The position numbers and the translations under genes were made by a program. 64,000 bases of DNA from Saxibacter everestensis (GTDB lineage: Bacteria; Actinomycetota; Actinomycetes; Actinomycetales; Brevibacteriaceae): positions 3,272,550-3,336,549 of the forward strand of contig NZ_CP090958.1 of NCBI RefSeq assembly GCF_025787225.1, in the 5' to 3' direction. The stretch's first letter is position 1. The number at the start of each line of letters is the position of its first letter. Shown here piece by piece: positions 42,523-50,835 of this stretch. The notes under the pieces were generated by a model, which saw only the letters and a list, made by a program, of their open reading frames with translations, had not been told where the DNA came from and searched no databases.

Positions 42523-43431
42523 ATGACCACTGAGGCTGTCCCACGTGTAATCACCATCGGCGAGACAATGGTGCTTGTCACTCCGGCCACGCCCGAACCA
42601 CTCGCGACGGCGACCGATTTCCGCCTCGATGCTGGAGGTGCCGAGTCGAACGTGGCCTCGCACCTGACCCACCTCGGGGTGCACGCTGCCTGGGTCAGCG
42701 CCGTGGGAGATGACGTCCTCGGCCAGCGCCTCCGCGCAACCGTCGCGAGTCGCGGCGTCGATACCCGATGGGTGACATCGGATACTGAAGCACCGACGGG
42801 CGTGTACTTCAAGGACCCAGGCAGCACCGTGCTCTACTACCGAACCGGATCGGCAGCATCCCGGATGGGGCCTGCGTCGATCGCAGGCATTCCACTCGAG
42901 GATGCCGACATCGTGCATCTGTCCGGCATCACCCCGGCGCTCTCATCGAGCTGCGCCGCCCTCGTGGATACAGTCTGCGACCGCGTGGCCGAGAGTGACA
43001 CGGTTCTGAGCTTCGATGTGAACCATCGTCCGTCCCTATGGTCCCTCGGCGCCGCAGCCCCGGCCCTGCTGTCACTTGCCGGCCGCGCCGACATCGTGTT
43101 CGTCGGGCTCGACGAAGCTCAAACCCTATGGGGCTGCGACTCAGCGGACGAGGTGCGCAGACTGCTTCCCGAGCCCGACCGCTTGGTCGTCAAGGACGGC
43201 GACGTTGGCGCCACCGAGTTCCAGGGCGACGAACGCGTGTTCGTGCCCGCGGTTCCGACAGACGTCGTCGAGGCGGTCGGCGCCGGCGATGCGTTCGCCG
43301 CCGGATATCTGGCCGCCGCACTCGGCGGTGCCGCAGCAACCGATCGTCTGCTCGCCGGCCACAACCAGGCCAGGCTTGTACTGCAGTCGACGAGCGATTT
43401 CATCACCGAGCCCTTAGCTAAGAAAGGCTGA
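42523..43431 (+). CDS. PfkB family sugar kinase (2-keto-3-deoxygluconate kinase-like)
   Basis: The kinase of about 302 residues has the PfkB N-terminal signature (ITIGETMVLVTP, AGGAESNVASHLTHLG) and the C-terminal catalytic motif EAVGAGDAFAAGYLAA with the base Asp. VLSFDVNHRPSLW precedes the nucleotide site. Because KDPG aldolase is encoded two bases later, 2-keto-3-deoxygluconate is the likely substrate, giving KDPG. ATG 42523 has only a weak ribosome-binding site; the transcript may be short-leadered or leaderless. Confidence 0.88.
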   Translation: MTTEAVPRVITIGETMVLVTPATPEPLATATDFRLDAGGAESNVASHLTHLGVHAAWVSAVGDDVLGQRLRATVASRGVDTRWVTSDTEAPTGVYFKDPGSTVLYYRTGSAASRMGPASIAGIPLEDADIVHLSGITPALSSSCAALVDTVCDRVAESDTVLSFDVNHRPSLWSLGAAAPALLSLAGRADIVFVGLDEAQTLWGCDSADEVRRLLPEPDRLVVKDGDVGATEFQGDERVFVPAVPTDVVEAVGAGDAFAAGYLAAALGGAAATDRLLAGHNQARLVLQSTSDFITEPLAKKG

Positions 43432-43433
43432 AC

Positions 43434-44039
43434 ATGGCCAGCAACTCCGAATTCGATGCACTCTTCGACACAGCGCCACTCATGGCGATCCTGCGCGGAA
43501 TGGGCGTGCAGCGCAGCCTCGCCGTCGCAACTGCGGCCTGGGACCTCGGCATCGACGTCGTCGAGCTCCCGATCCAGACGGCCGAGGACATCGAGGCGCT
43601 CCGCGTGGTGTCTGACGCCGCTCGGAGCCGCGGCAAGCTCGTCGGCGCGGGCACTGTCGTGACGGCCGAACACGTGGCGCAAGCAGCGGCAGCCGGAGCC
43701 GAGTTCACGGTGAGCCCGGGCTTCGACGTCGACGTCGTGCGCGCGTCGAGCAAAGCAGGATTGCCGCCGCTTCCAGGCGTGGCAACGGCGACCGAGGTAC
43801 AGCTCGCCATGACGGAAGGCCTGACGTGGCTCAAGGCGTTCCCGGCTTCACTTCTCGGCACCGGCTGGTTCGGCGCGATGCGCGGACCGTTCCCGGCGGC
43901 CAAGTTCGTAGCGACGGGCGGAATGGACGCGGCTAACGCCAGCGCCTTTCTCGACGCAGGTGTCCGTGTGGTCGCCGTAGGCTCGGCACTTGAGGACGAG
44001 TCGCAGTTACCGCGCCTCGCCGAGCTGCTGAAGCGATGA
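43434..44039 (+). CDS. eda: KDPG/KHG aldolase (class I)
   Basis: The 201-residue class I aldolase has the LMAILRGM start, Glu in VVELPIQT and GAGTVVTAE. SPGFDVDVV and PGVATATEVQLA follow, and the Schiff-base Lys lies in LKAFPASLLG, with FVATGGMDAANA near the end. It cleaves 2-keto-3-deoxy-6-phosphogluconate to pyruvate and glyceraldehyde-3-phosphate. It is two bases downstream of the kinase gene and finishes the proposed pathway. Confidence 0.92.
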   Translation: MASNSEFDALFDTAPLMAILRGMGVQRSLAVATAAWDLGIDVVELPIQTAEDIEALRVVSDAARSRGKLVGAGTVVTAEHVAQAAAAGAEFTVSPGFDVDVVRASSKAGLPPLPGVATATEVQLAMTEGLTWLKAFPASLLGTGWFGAMRGPFPAAKFVATGGMDAANASAFLDAGVRVVAVGSALEDESQLPRLAELLKR

Positions 44040-44069
44040 CGATGACGGGCAGGGCCGACCGGCTCGGGT

Positions 44070-44107
44070 TCGTCGAGGCGAAACTCCGGGTCGTCGAGGC
44101 GAAACTC
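44070..44107. repeat. Two exact 17-bp direct repeats after the aldolase gene
   Basis: TCGTCGAGGCGAAACTC occurs at 44070-44086 and 44091-44107 with a 21-bp period. They lie in the 112-bp gap between the convergent aldolase and PucR genes. No hairpin with a T-run is evident. Confidence 0.7.
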
Positions 44108-44151
44108 GGGTTCGAGATCGACGTGGTGGCAGCCGCCGCGTGATCCCGCCT

Positions 44152-45711
44152 TTACCCCGGCTTCACACTCCGGCAGGCCAGGTGCAGGGCGAGCCTGGTC
44201 TCCGGATCGCCGAGGTCTACGTTGAGCAGGCGTTCAGACCGGGCGATCCGGTCGGCGACCGTGTTGCGGTGGATGCCGAGGATCGCGGCGGTTTCGGCCA
44301 GGGACGATTCGGTGTCGAGGTAGGTGCCGAGAGTGACCTGCAGGTCGCCGCCGGCATCGCGCAACGGCTCGAGTAGCTGGGCCGCCGCCGGTTGAAACGT
44401 ATCGGTGCGGGTCCAGGCGAGCAGGAGTTGCGCCAGTCCGAGCCGGTCGACGTGCAGGAAGTATCCGCTTTGCGGCCTTGTGCCCGCCAGCCTGGCCGCG
44501 TCACCGGCCTCCGCCAGGGAACGCATCAGGCCCACGGCCCCGGCATGGGCACGACCGACCCCGGTAAACGTTGCGATCGACTTGCGCAGATGGCCCTGGC
44601 CGCGGCGGAACCGCGAGGATATGTCGGCCAATTGAACCGGATCGGGCTCGTCGATGCTCGACGTCCACAGCACCCAGCCATCGACCTGCTCCACGACTTC
44701 CACATCGAGTCCTTCGGCGGCAAACGCAGATTGCACTTCGACACGTTGCGAGACCACGTCGACTGCATCCTGGGCGATCAGCCGGACTCCGACGTGCCAA
44801 TCGTGCAAGCGCCATCCGGCCTCCACCGCGCGCTGCAACAAGCCCGGCTGCACGTCCAGCTCGGCATCGCGCAGTTCATCCAGCAGGGCGGTTCGATGCC
44901 GCGCATCCCGCTCATCGACCAACCGCCGCAGCACAAGCCGATGCCCGACGACGACCGAGGCGACCTCCAGCGCGGCCAGGGTAGCGGCCAGCTCGGTCTG
45001 AAGTTCCGTCTGTACGACGGCGCCGATCCAGGAACGCGGACCGAATCCGGTGCCAACCGGTGCCGCGACCAGGCTTCGCCCGCCGCCTAGCGGCAGCGAG
45101 CAGGGGGAGCGCAGCCGGCCGAGCTCCCGCAGCGCCAGCGCGTCGGCTTCGTCGAACTGCTCGGCCGATCTCAGGATCTCGCCGGAGCCGTCAATCAAAA
45201 CCAGTGCTCGCCCCAACTCGGATTCGAGCAGATGCAGGGCCTCCTCCAGTTCTTCTCCGGCCTGCAGCCCGATCCGCGCGACCTGAAGTGTTGTCCGGGA
45301 AACGGCAGCGTCGGCGGAACCGAGCAGTTCGTGCACGGAAACGCTGGCTTGCCACGGGTCGACGGAGGTGAGGACTGCGATCTTGAGCCGGGCGGCCAGC
45401 AAAGCCGCACCAGGATCCAACGACACGCTGGTCGTATCCGGTTCGGCAAACAACACCGCGGTGATGCCGTGCCCGGCGCTTCGGCGGAGCAGCGTGTCGA
45501 AACGCCAGTCGAGCCGGCGGACCGGTGACAGCAAAACCAGCAGCACGCCGGTGAGGTCGCGGCTGGGGGAATGAGTCAGGGTCGCGGTCACTTGCTCAAG
45601 GCTGCCCGCAACTCCCCAGACGGCGCTGATCTGCTGATCGGGCTCGCCCGCCGCCAGTTTCATATCCGCCAGCGCAGGATGCGCCAACAGGCTGTGCAGT
45701 GAAACGCTCAC
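44152..45711 (-). CDS. PucR/CdaR family transcriptional regulator
   Basis: The protein of about 519 residues starts at GTG 45711, overlapping the DUF917 stop. The N-terminal PucR-like part begins VSVSLHSLLAHPALADMKL with the SLEQVTATLTHSPSRDLTG region. A GGDEF-like/CdaR middle follows, and the C-terminal PucR helix-turn-helix shows TYLDTESSLAETAAILGIHRNTVADRIAR. Family members often activate purine, ureide or sugar-acid catabolic operons. It is the last gene of the NCS1/hydantoinase/DUF917 operon and is probably its regulator. Confidence 0.88.
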   Translation of the reverse strand: MSVSLHSLLAHPALADMKLAAGEPDQQISAVWGVAGSLEQVTATLTHSPSRDLTGVLLVLLSPVRRLDWRFDTLLRRSAGHGITAVLFAEPDTTSVSLDPGAALLAARLKIAVLTSVDPWQASVSVHELLGSADAAVSRTTLQVARIGLQAGEELEEALHLLESELGRALVLIDGSGEILRSAEQFDEADALALRELGRLRSPCSLPLGGGRSLVAAPVGTGFGPRSWIGAVVQTELQTELAATLAALEVASVVVGHRLVLRRLVDERDARHRTALLDELRDAELDVQPGLLQRAVEAGWRLHDWHVGVRLIAQDAVDVVSQRVEVQSAFAAEGLDVEVVEQVDGWVLWTSSIDEPDPVQLADISSRFRRGQGHLRKSIATFTGVGRAHAGAVGLMRSLAEAGDAARLAGTRPQSGYFLHVDRLGLAQLLLAWTRTDTFQPAAAQLLEPLRDAGGDLQVTLGTYLDTESSLAETAAILGIHRNTVADRIARSERLLNVDLGDPETRLALHLACRSVKPG

Positions 45712-46823
45712 GCAGTCTCCGCAACTATCGGGTCGCAATCGATGCCGTATGCCCGCGGGCCCACGTGCGCCATCCGTTCCGGCGTCGAAGTCCACCATCG
45801 CGGGCCGGGTACCGTCAGCACCACGATCTCACGCCCGTCGCCGAGCTCTCCGGCATCAATTGGTTCATGGGTTCGGGCGTCGAGCACCGAAATGATGTCC
45901 GGGCAGGTGACAACCGGTTCGCCGTCGGTCAGCACCATCAGGTACTCGCTACCGGCTTCGACCCGGACCACTGCGCCGTCACGGAAATCCAGGATGGCGA
46001 AACTGGCGCGGACGAAGCTGCTGATGTCCGCCAGCCGGGAAACCGCGATCACGCGTCCGACGCAGAGCGTCCGACCGCCGAGCGCCGCGCCGATGGACTC
46101 CGGGCTGCCCCCAGTAGTTGTCAGCATTATCCGGCCCAACGCCAGCGCCCGTGACATGCTGCCCAGAATGGCGAATCCGGCGAGTTCGTCGAATGGCACC
46201 GGCCCCAGTGCGAAGGCACTCCAGCCGCCAGTCTGCGTCACCGCGGCGCGGATCACGGACTCGACCTGAGGCGGGTCCGCCGCGTCGAGGACCAGCTTGA
46301 GGCCATTCGGTCCGGTTATCGCAAAGGGCACTGTGGTCCGTCCGGCGACGGCAATCGAGAACTGGTCGAGCCGGGGAACCGAGCGGCCTTCGAGATCCGC
46401 GTCGATGACGGGAAGCGAAAGTTGACGTGCCACCGAAATCACTGCCAGGCCGCATACCCCGCCGATCTGGGAAGGCATCAGAGCCTCAGCCGTCACTCCG
46501 GTCCATTGTTCAATCGCTCCCACGGCACCGGCGAGCTCGTCCCCGGCAGGCAGCTTCTCATCCATCACCATGGTCGAGCCAAGGAAGCCGACCGCCATCA
46601 CGTGACGCAGTCCGAGCTGTCGATCATCGGCGCTTACCAGCGTGGCCAGCGGCCCATCGTCGACATGTCGCAGCTGGGCGACGATCTGCTCGACCCGACC
46701 ACCTCCGCCGCAGCCGAGCAGCGTCACGCCGAGGGCCAGCGCGTCCAGGTCAGGTTGGCTGAGCTGGTTGATGCCATCGAGTTCGCTGATGTCGTCGAGT
46801 TCCGAGCGCCGTTGCGCGACCAT
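45708..46823 (-). CDS. DUF917 family protein, paralogue A (divergent)
   Basis: The 371-residue DUF917 protein is the third tandem copy in transcription order. It keeps the overall frame (LGVTLLGCGGGG, MVMDEKLPAGDE, LPVIDAD, the C-terminal CPDIISVLDARTHEPIDAGEL and MAHVGPRAYGID). However, it has lost motifs shared by the other two copies. GGGG is followed by RVEQI instead of DPYIG, the E-x-GG-x-NS site reads QIGGVCG, and DGMGRAFPE reads DLEGRSVPR. This suggests a non-catalytic or altered subunit. It overlaps the PucR gene by 4 bp. Confidence 0.82.
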   Translation of the reverse strand: MVAQRRSELDDISELDGINQLSQPDLDALALGVTLLGCGGGGRVEQIVAQLRHVDDGPLATLVSADDRQLGLRHVMAVGFLGSTMVMDEKLPAGDELAGAVGAIEQWTGVTAEALMPSQIGGVCGLAVISVARQLSLPVIDADLEGRSVPRLDQFSIAVAGRTTVPFAITGPNGLKLVLDAADPPQVESVIRAAVTQTGGWSAFALGPVPFDELAGFAILGSMSRALALGRIMLTTTGGSPESIGAALGGRTLCVGRVIAVSRLADISSFVRASFAILDFRDGAVVRVEAGSEYLMVLTDGEPVVTCPDIISVLDARTHEPIDAGELGDGREIVVLTVPGPRWWTSTPERMAHVGPRAYGIDCDPIVAETA

Positions 46824-46825
46824 AC

Positions 46826-47941
46826 CTATATGCTGGCAGATTCCCGCTCCGACAGCCGCTCCACCGGCACAAATTCATCGTCGAGACCGAAGCACCCCGG
46901 ACCAAATGTTGCCAGTGCTTCGGGAGTGCGCATCATGTCGGGTGTCGAGATGCCGATCACCCGGACGCGCTGCCCGTAGCGGAGTCGCTCTGTCGTAATC
47001 GGCTCGGCATTCTCGGCGTCCAGCACGCAGATCAGATCCGGAACCACGGCGAGAGTCTTCCCGCCCAGCACGGCGACCAGGTTCTCGTTCTGGAAGGTGA
47101 TCTTGAGCTCGGGCTGGCCGGGCGCGCTCTGCACGGTCGCCTGGCCCTTGGCGAATCCCTCGGTGGTGCGCCGTTCCACATCGACGACCTTGCCCTCGAA
47201 CAGCACCCGCAAGTTCGAGTACAGCGTTGACGACAACGTCCTGGCCAGTTCGTCCGTCGGCACGACATGCGTTTCGCGGGCGCGGCGAATCGCCCGGCCG
47301 ACCTGCAGGGCCAGGGTTATGGTTCGAGGCACTGCAGTGTCCTTCACCTGGCGGCCGGTCATCGGGTATTCGGCGATGTGCGCGACGCCGCCGAGCCGGA
47401 TGGTGATCCCCCGGGCAAGCCACTCCATCTGCCGGTTGTCTTCCGCCGTGTCGATCACGACGCTGTGCCCCCGCTCGTCCGCGATCGCCATCGGAGAACC
47501 GGAGACCCCGTACACCGAGAATGTCTCCATGTGCAGTTCCGGGAAGGCGCGTCCCATCCCGTCGGCGTCGACGACCGGCAGACCGGTGCGCGCGCCAACC
47601 ACCAGCGGGATCATCGAATTGATGCCGCCACATTCGATCGGCATGGTGGCTCCGGCCTTGCGGCCAAGGTGACGCTCCAGCGCCGCGAGCGCGAGTTCCG
47701 GCTCGGCGCCGGACGGGATGCGTTCAAGCACCACCGTGGGCGCGCCCATCTGTGCGGTCGGGATGACGAAGGTGTCGTCTTCCAGTTCCTCCGGATCCAG
47801 GATGGTGATCGGCCCGTTCGCCCGGATCGCCTCGGCCACCAGCAGCTTGCCGATGTACGGGTCTCCCCCGCCGCCGGTGCCCAGCAATGCTGCCCCGCGG
47901 GCCAGGTCGTCAAGGTCACCGAGGTCAAGTGTCCAGGTCAT
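46826..47941 (-). CDS. DUF917 family protein, paralogue B
   Basis: The 371-residue DUF917 protein has the canonical features ALLGTGGGGDPYIG, TAQMGAPTVVLER, IECGGINSMIPLVV, DADGMGRAFPELHM and the C-terminal VPDLICVLDAENAEPITTERLRYG. DUF917 proteins usually sit beside hydantoinase-A-like genes, and a role in hydantoin- or oxoproline-type ring chemistry has been suggested, but the reaction is unproven. It overlaps copy C by 4 bp and precedes copy A by two bases, so the three copies are co-translated. Confidence 0.87.
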   Translation of the reverse strand: MTWTLDLGDLDDLARGAALLGTGGGGDPYIGKLLVAEAIRANGPITILDPEELEDDTFVIPTAQMGAPTVVLERIPSGAEPELALAALERHLGRKAGATMPIECGGINSMIPLVVGARTGLPVVDADGMGRAFPELHMETFSVYGVSGSPMAIADERGHSVVIDTAEDNRQMEWLARGITIRLGGVAHIAEYPMTGRQVKDTAVPRTITLALQVGRAIRRARETHVVPTDELARTLSSTLYSNLRVLFEGKVVDVERRTTEGFAKGQATVQSAPGQPELKITFQNENLVAVLGGKTLAVVPDLICVLDAENAEPITTERLRYGQRVRVIGISTPDMMRTPEALATFGPGCFGLDDEFVPVERLSERESASI

Positions 47942-49107
47942 GCCGCCACCCCCCGGGTTCCATCGAACCGGACCGGGTCCAGCTCGTAACCGAAGTACCG
48001 CGGGCCGACCAGGGCGAGCGCCTCGTCGCTGTGCCAGCGCGGATCGCTCGGCGCGGTCACCACCCGTACCCGCATGCCGTAACGCAGCGACTCAGTCGTG
48101 ACCGGCTCAGCCGTTTCGGCGTCCAGAACCATGATCAGGTCGGGAGTGCTCGTCTCGGCGGTTCCATCCAGTTCCACCAGCAAATGCTCGTTCTGGAACT
48201 GCAGGACGACCGACCGGCCGGCATCGGGACCGACACCCTCTATGGTCGCCCGACCGCGGGCGAACCCTGAAGTGGTACGGCGTTCGACGTCGGTCACCTT
48301 GCCGCCGGCAAGCAAGCGGCCATGCAGCAGTTCGGCCACGGCGGCCACCGGGTCACGATGTGCGGCGCGGGCCGACATCACCTCGGCCCCCAGCTGATCG
48401 CATAACGACAGCGTTCCTGGCACGTACGATTCGCGGACCTGCGCCCCGGACATCGCGTACGTGCTGATGATGGTCGAGCAGCCCATTTCCACGGTGGCCG
48501 GGCGGGCAAGTCGTTCGGCCCAGGCGTTGTCCACCGTATCGAAGATTCCGCTGTTGCCCTTTTCGTCGCAGATCGACATCGGGGTGGCCCGCACACCGTA
48601 AATGGACGGCAACACCATCTGGATTTCCGGGAACGCGCGACCCATCCCGTCACCATCTATCAGCGGCAGCCCGAGTTCCGCGGCAGCCACGATCGGGATG
48701 GTCGAGTTCACTCCGCCTGCCTCGATGCAGGCAATATGCGTCGGGGTGACACCCAGGTAGCGAGCCAGCGAATTCACCGCCTGGGCGAATTGGCCCTGCG
48801 AGGCCAGCTTCTCAACCATCACGGTCGGCGCGCCCATCATGGCGACCGGAATCACCACGGCGTCGGGGTCCAGGTCATCGACGGCCACCAGAGGGACGGG
48901 GCCATGCTTACGGATAGCGGCTTCGGCCAGCAGCCGGCCGATGTATGGGTCGCCACCGCCTCCGGTGCCAAGGATGGCGGCGCCGCGGGCAAGGTTGCCG
49001 CAGTCGGCGTCGATCTGCGATCTCCGGGTTTTGTCGGTACTCATCGTACGTTCGGCGGTCATCGCAGCCGTCCGTTCGGCGTTCATCGCAGTCTTATCGG
49101 CGTTCAT
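47938..49107 (-). CDS. DUF917 family protein, paralogue C
   Basis: The 389-residue DUF917 protein keeps the same motifs as copy B: AILGTGGGGDPYIG, AMMGAPTVMVEK, IEAGGVNSTIPIV, DGDGMGRAFPEIQM and TPDLIMVLDAETAEPVTTESLRYG. The N-terminus is unusual, with four related Met-initiated units (MNADKTA, MNAERTAA, MTAERT, MSTDKT) before homology begins. The first ATG at 49107 has GGGAGG upstream and overlaps the hydantoinase stop, so it is taken as the start. It is adjacent to the HyuA-like gene, the usual DUF917 partner. Confidence 0.87.
   Translation of the reverse strand: MNADKTAMNAERTAAMTAERTMSTDKTRRSQIDADCGNLARGAAILGTGGGGDPYIGRLLAEAAIRKHGPVPLVAVDDLDPDAVVIPVAMMGAPTVMVEKLASQGQFAQAVNSLARYLGVTPTHIACIEAGGVNSTIPIVAAAELGLPLIDGDGMGRAFPEIQMVLPSIYGVRATPMSICDEKGNSGIFDTVDNAWAERLARPATVEMGCSTIISTYAMSGAQVRESYVPGTLSLCDQLGAEVMSARAAHRDPVAAVAELLHGRLLAGGKVTDVERRTTSGFARGRATIEGVGPDAGRSVVLQFQNEHLLVELDGTAETSTPDLIMVLDAETAEPVTTESLRYGMRVRVVTAPSDPRWHSDEALALVGPRYFGYELDPVRFDGTRGVAA
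49042..49107 (-). repeat. Four degenerate start-codon repeats at the N-terminus of DUF917 copy C
   Basis: ATGs at 49107, 49086, 49062 and 49044 each open a similar 18-24-base unit of the form ATG-A-C/G-GCCGA-A/C-AC. All are in frame. The repeat array adds about 21 residues not present in copies A and B and offers alternative start sites. Confidence 0.65.
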
Positions 49108-50657
49108 CGCAGTCCTCCCAGGGCCAGATCGCCGACGGCCTTGGCCCGGATCCGGGTCGCATTGCCCGGCAGGTACGGAATCGGCACCTCGTCAAAGTCC
49201 ACAATCGCCACGCTGGAGGGCTCGGCTCCGGCGGCGACGGCGCGGTCCATCGCCTCCTGGCGAGCTTCGTCGACGACCTGACTGCGCTTGCCCTCCGAGA
49301 TCGCGTACACCCGGTCAACTTCGCCGCTGACCTGTGCGATGGCGGCGCCGATCGCGTTGGCCACCGAGAAATGTTCCGGCCGGTGCACAGTGCCCAGCCC
49401 GGGCAGCTCGTCGGGTACCAGAATGGAGCCTCCGCCGACGGCCACGACCGGCAGTGGGTCCGACGACGTACGCATCCGCTCCACGACGTCGGCAAATTTC
49501 TCGGCCACCAGGTCCATGGCGCGATTCGCAGTGGCCGTGTCCACCCCGGACACCAGGCTCTTGTCTCCGATGTCGGCCCGGCCGAGCGCGACGGCGACAT
49601 CGGTGGCGGTCAGCGTCGAGCCGCCGAACACCAACGCTTCGGAAATCAGCCTGTACCCGACGGAATCCGGGCCGACGCGTTCGCCTGCGTCAACGACCCG
49701 GGAGCCGCCGCCGATGCCGATCGACAGCACATCCGGCATCCGGAAGTTGGTGCGCACCCCGGCCACCGAGACTTCGCCGCTCGCCTCGCGAGGGAATCCC
49801 TGGTTGAGCACCCCGATGTCACTCGTGGTGCCACCGACGTCTACCACCGCGCAGGTGTCCAGGCCGGAAAGCACCGCGGCGCCGCGCATCGAGTTGGTGG
49901 GACCCGATGCGAACGTCGCAACCGGGTACCGGCGGGCAAAGTCGATATCCATCAGGGTTCCGTCATTCTGGCTCAGGAACAGCGGGGCCACGATGCCGCC
50001 GCCGCTGACTGACTTCGCCAGACCGTCGACTATGTGGTCGGCGAGGTCGCGCAGCGCGGCATTGATGATGGTCGCGTTCTCTCGCTCCAGCAGCCCGACC
50101 CGGCCAATTTCGTGCGAGAGCGACAGCGCGACGTCGTCCCCCAGTTCCTCCCGGAAGAGCTCGGCGGCCTCGATTTCGAACTCCGAATTGATCGGCGAAA
50201 ACACCGAGGAGATCGCTATCGACTTGATGCCGTGCGAGCGGATGTCGTCGGCGTGCCGTCGCAACTCGTCCCGGTCGAGGTCCGAGATCGTCCGGCCGTC
50301 GAACTCGTGTCCGCCATGGGCGAGGTAGGCGCGCCCACCGATCGCGCGCACCAGACCCTGCGGCCAGTCCACCAGCGGCGGCAGCGAGGCGGTCGCGGGA
50401 AGACCCAGCCGGACCGCCGCCGTGGGGGCGAGCCCGTTCTGTTCGATCAGCGCGTTGATGAAGTGCGTCGTGCCGATCATCACGGCGTCGATCTCATCCG
50501 GGTGGAAGGCGCGTTGTTCTTGCAGGCCTTCCAGGGCCGCGACGATTCCGGAGGTGACGTCGCTCGTGGTGGATCGCTTGATCCCGGCCGCGACGGTGTT
50601 TCCCTCCATCAGCACGGCGTCCGTGTTGGTGCCGCCTACGTCGATTCCGATCCGCAT
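49104..50657 (-). CDS. Hydantoinase/oxoprolinase family protein (HyuA-like, ASKHA fold)
   Basis: The 517-residue protein has the Hydant_A_N segment MRIGIDVGGTNTDAVLM. The Hydantoinase_A domain has a second phosphate-binding motif VDVGGTTSDIGVL and AVGGGSILVPDELPGLG. It is shorter than classic N-methylhydantoinase A (about 690 residues) but matches the short form that travels with DUF917. ATP-dependent hydrolysis of a cyclic amide such as a hydantoin or 5-oxoproline-like ring is the family theme. AAAGGG precedes ATG 50657. It overlaps DUF917 copy C by 4 bp. Confidence 0.88.
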   Translation of the reverse strand: MRIGIDVGGTNTDAVLMEGNTVAAGIKRSTTSDVTSGIVAALEGLQEQRAFHPDEIDAVMIGTTHFINALIEQNGLAPTAAVRLGLPATASLPPLVDWPQGLVRAIGGRAYLAHGGHEFDGRTISDLDRDELRRHADDIRSHGIKSIAISSVFSPINSEFEIEAAELFREELGDDVALSLSHEIGRVGLLERENATIINAALRDLADHIVDGLAKSVSGGGIVAPLFLSQNDGTLMDIDFARRYPVATFASGPTNSMRGAAVLSGLDTCAVVDVGGTTSDIGVLNQGFPREASGEVSVAGVRTNFRMPDVLSIGIGGGSRVVDAGERVGPDSVGYRLISEALVFGGSTLTATDVAVALGRADIGDKSLVSGVDTATANRAMDLVAEKFADVVERMRTSSDPLPVVAVGGGSILVPDELPGLGTVHRPEHFSVANAIGAAIAQVSGEVDRVYAISEGKRSQVVDEARQEAMDRAVAAGAEPSSVAIVDFDEVPIPYLPGNATRIRAKAVGDLALGGLR

Positions 50658-50732
50658 TGTCTACCCTTTCCTGCTGTCTCTACTAGCTGCGTCGCTGTCG
50701 GTATGTGTCTGTCGGTATTGTTGTCAGTCGTT

Positions 50733-50802
50733 TGGCGCTGTGCCTTCCCGCCGCCTGGCGCTGTCGCCTTCCGGCCGCTTGGCGCCGTGGCCTCCGGCCG
50801 CG
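50733..50802. repeat. Three 23-24-bp tandem repeats between permease and hydantoinase genes
   Basis: Units at 50733-50755, 50756-50779 and 50780-50802 each begin TGGCGC(T/C)GT and end with a G/C-rich CCGC segment. A degenerate fourth unit starts at 50803. They fill most of the 178-bp gap between the CodB-like stop and the hydantoinase start, and no gene is visible here. They might form RNA structure separating the two cistrons. Confidence 0.7.
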
Positions 50803-50835
50803 TGGTGCTACCGGTTACGCCTCCTGGCGCTCCGC

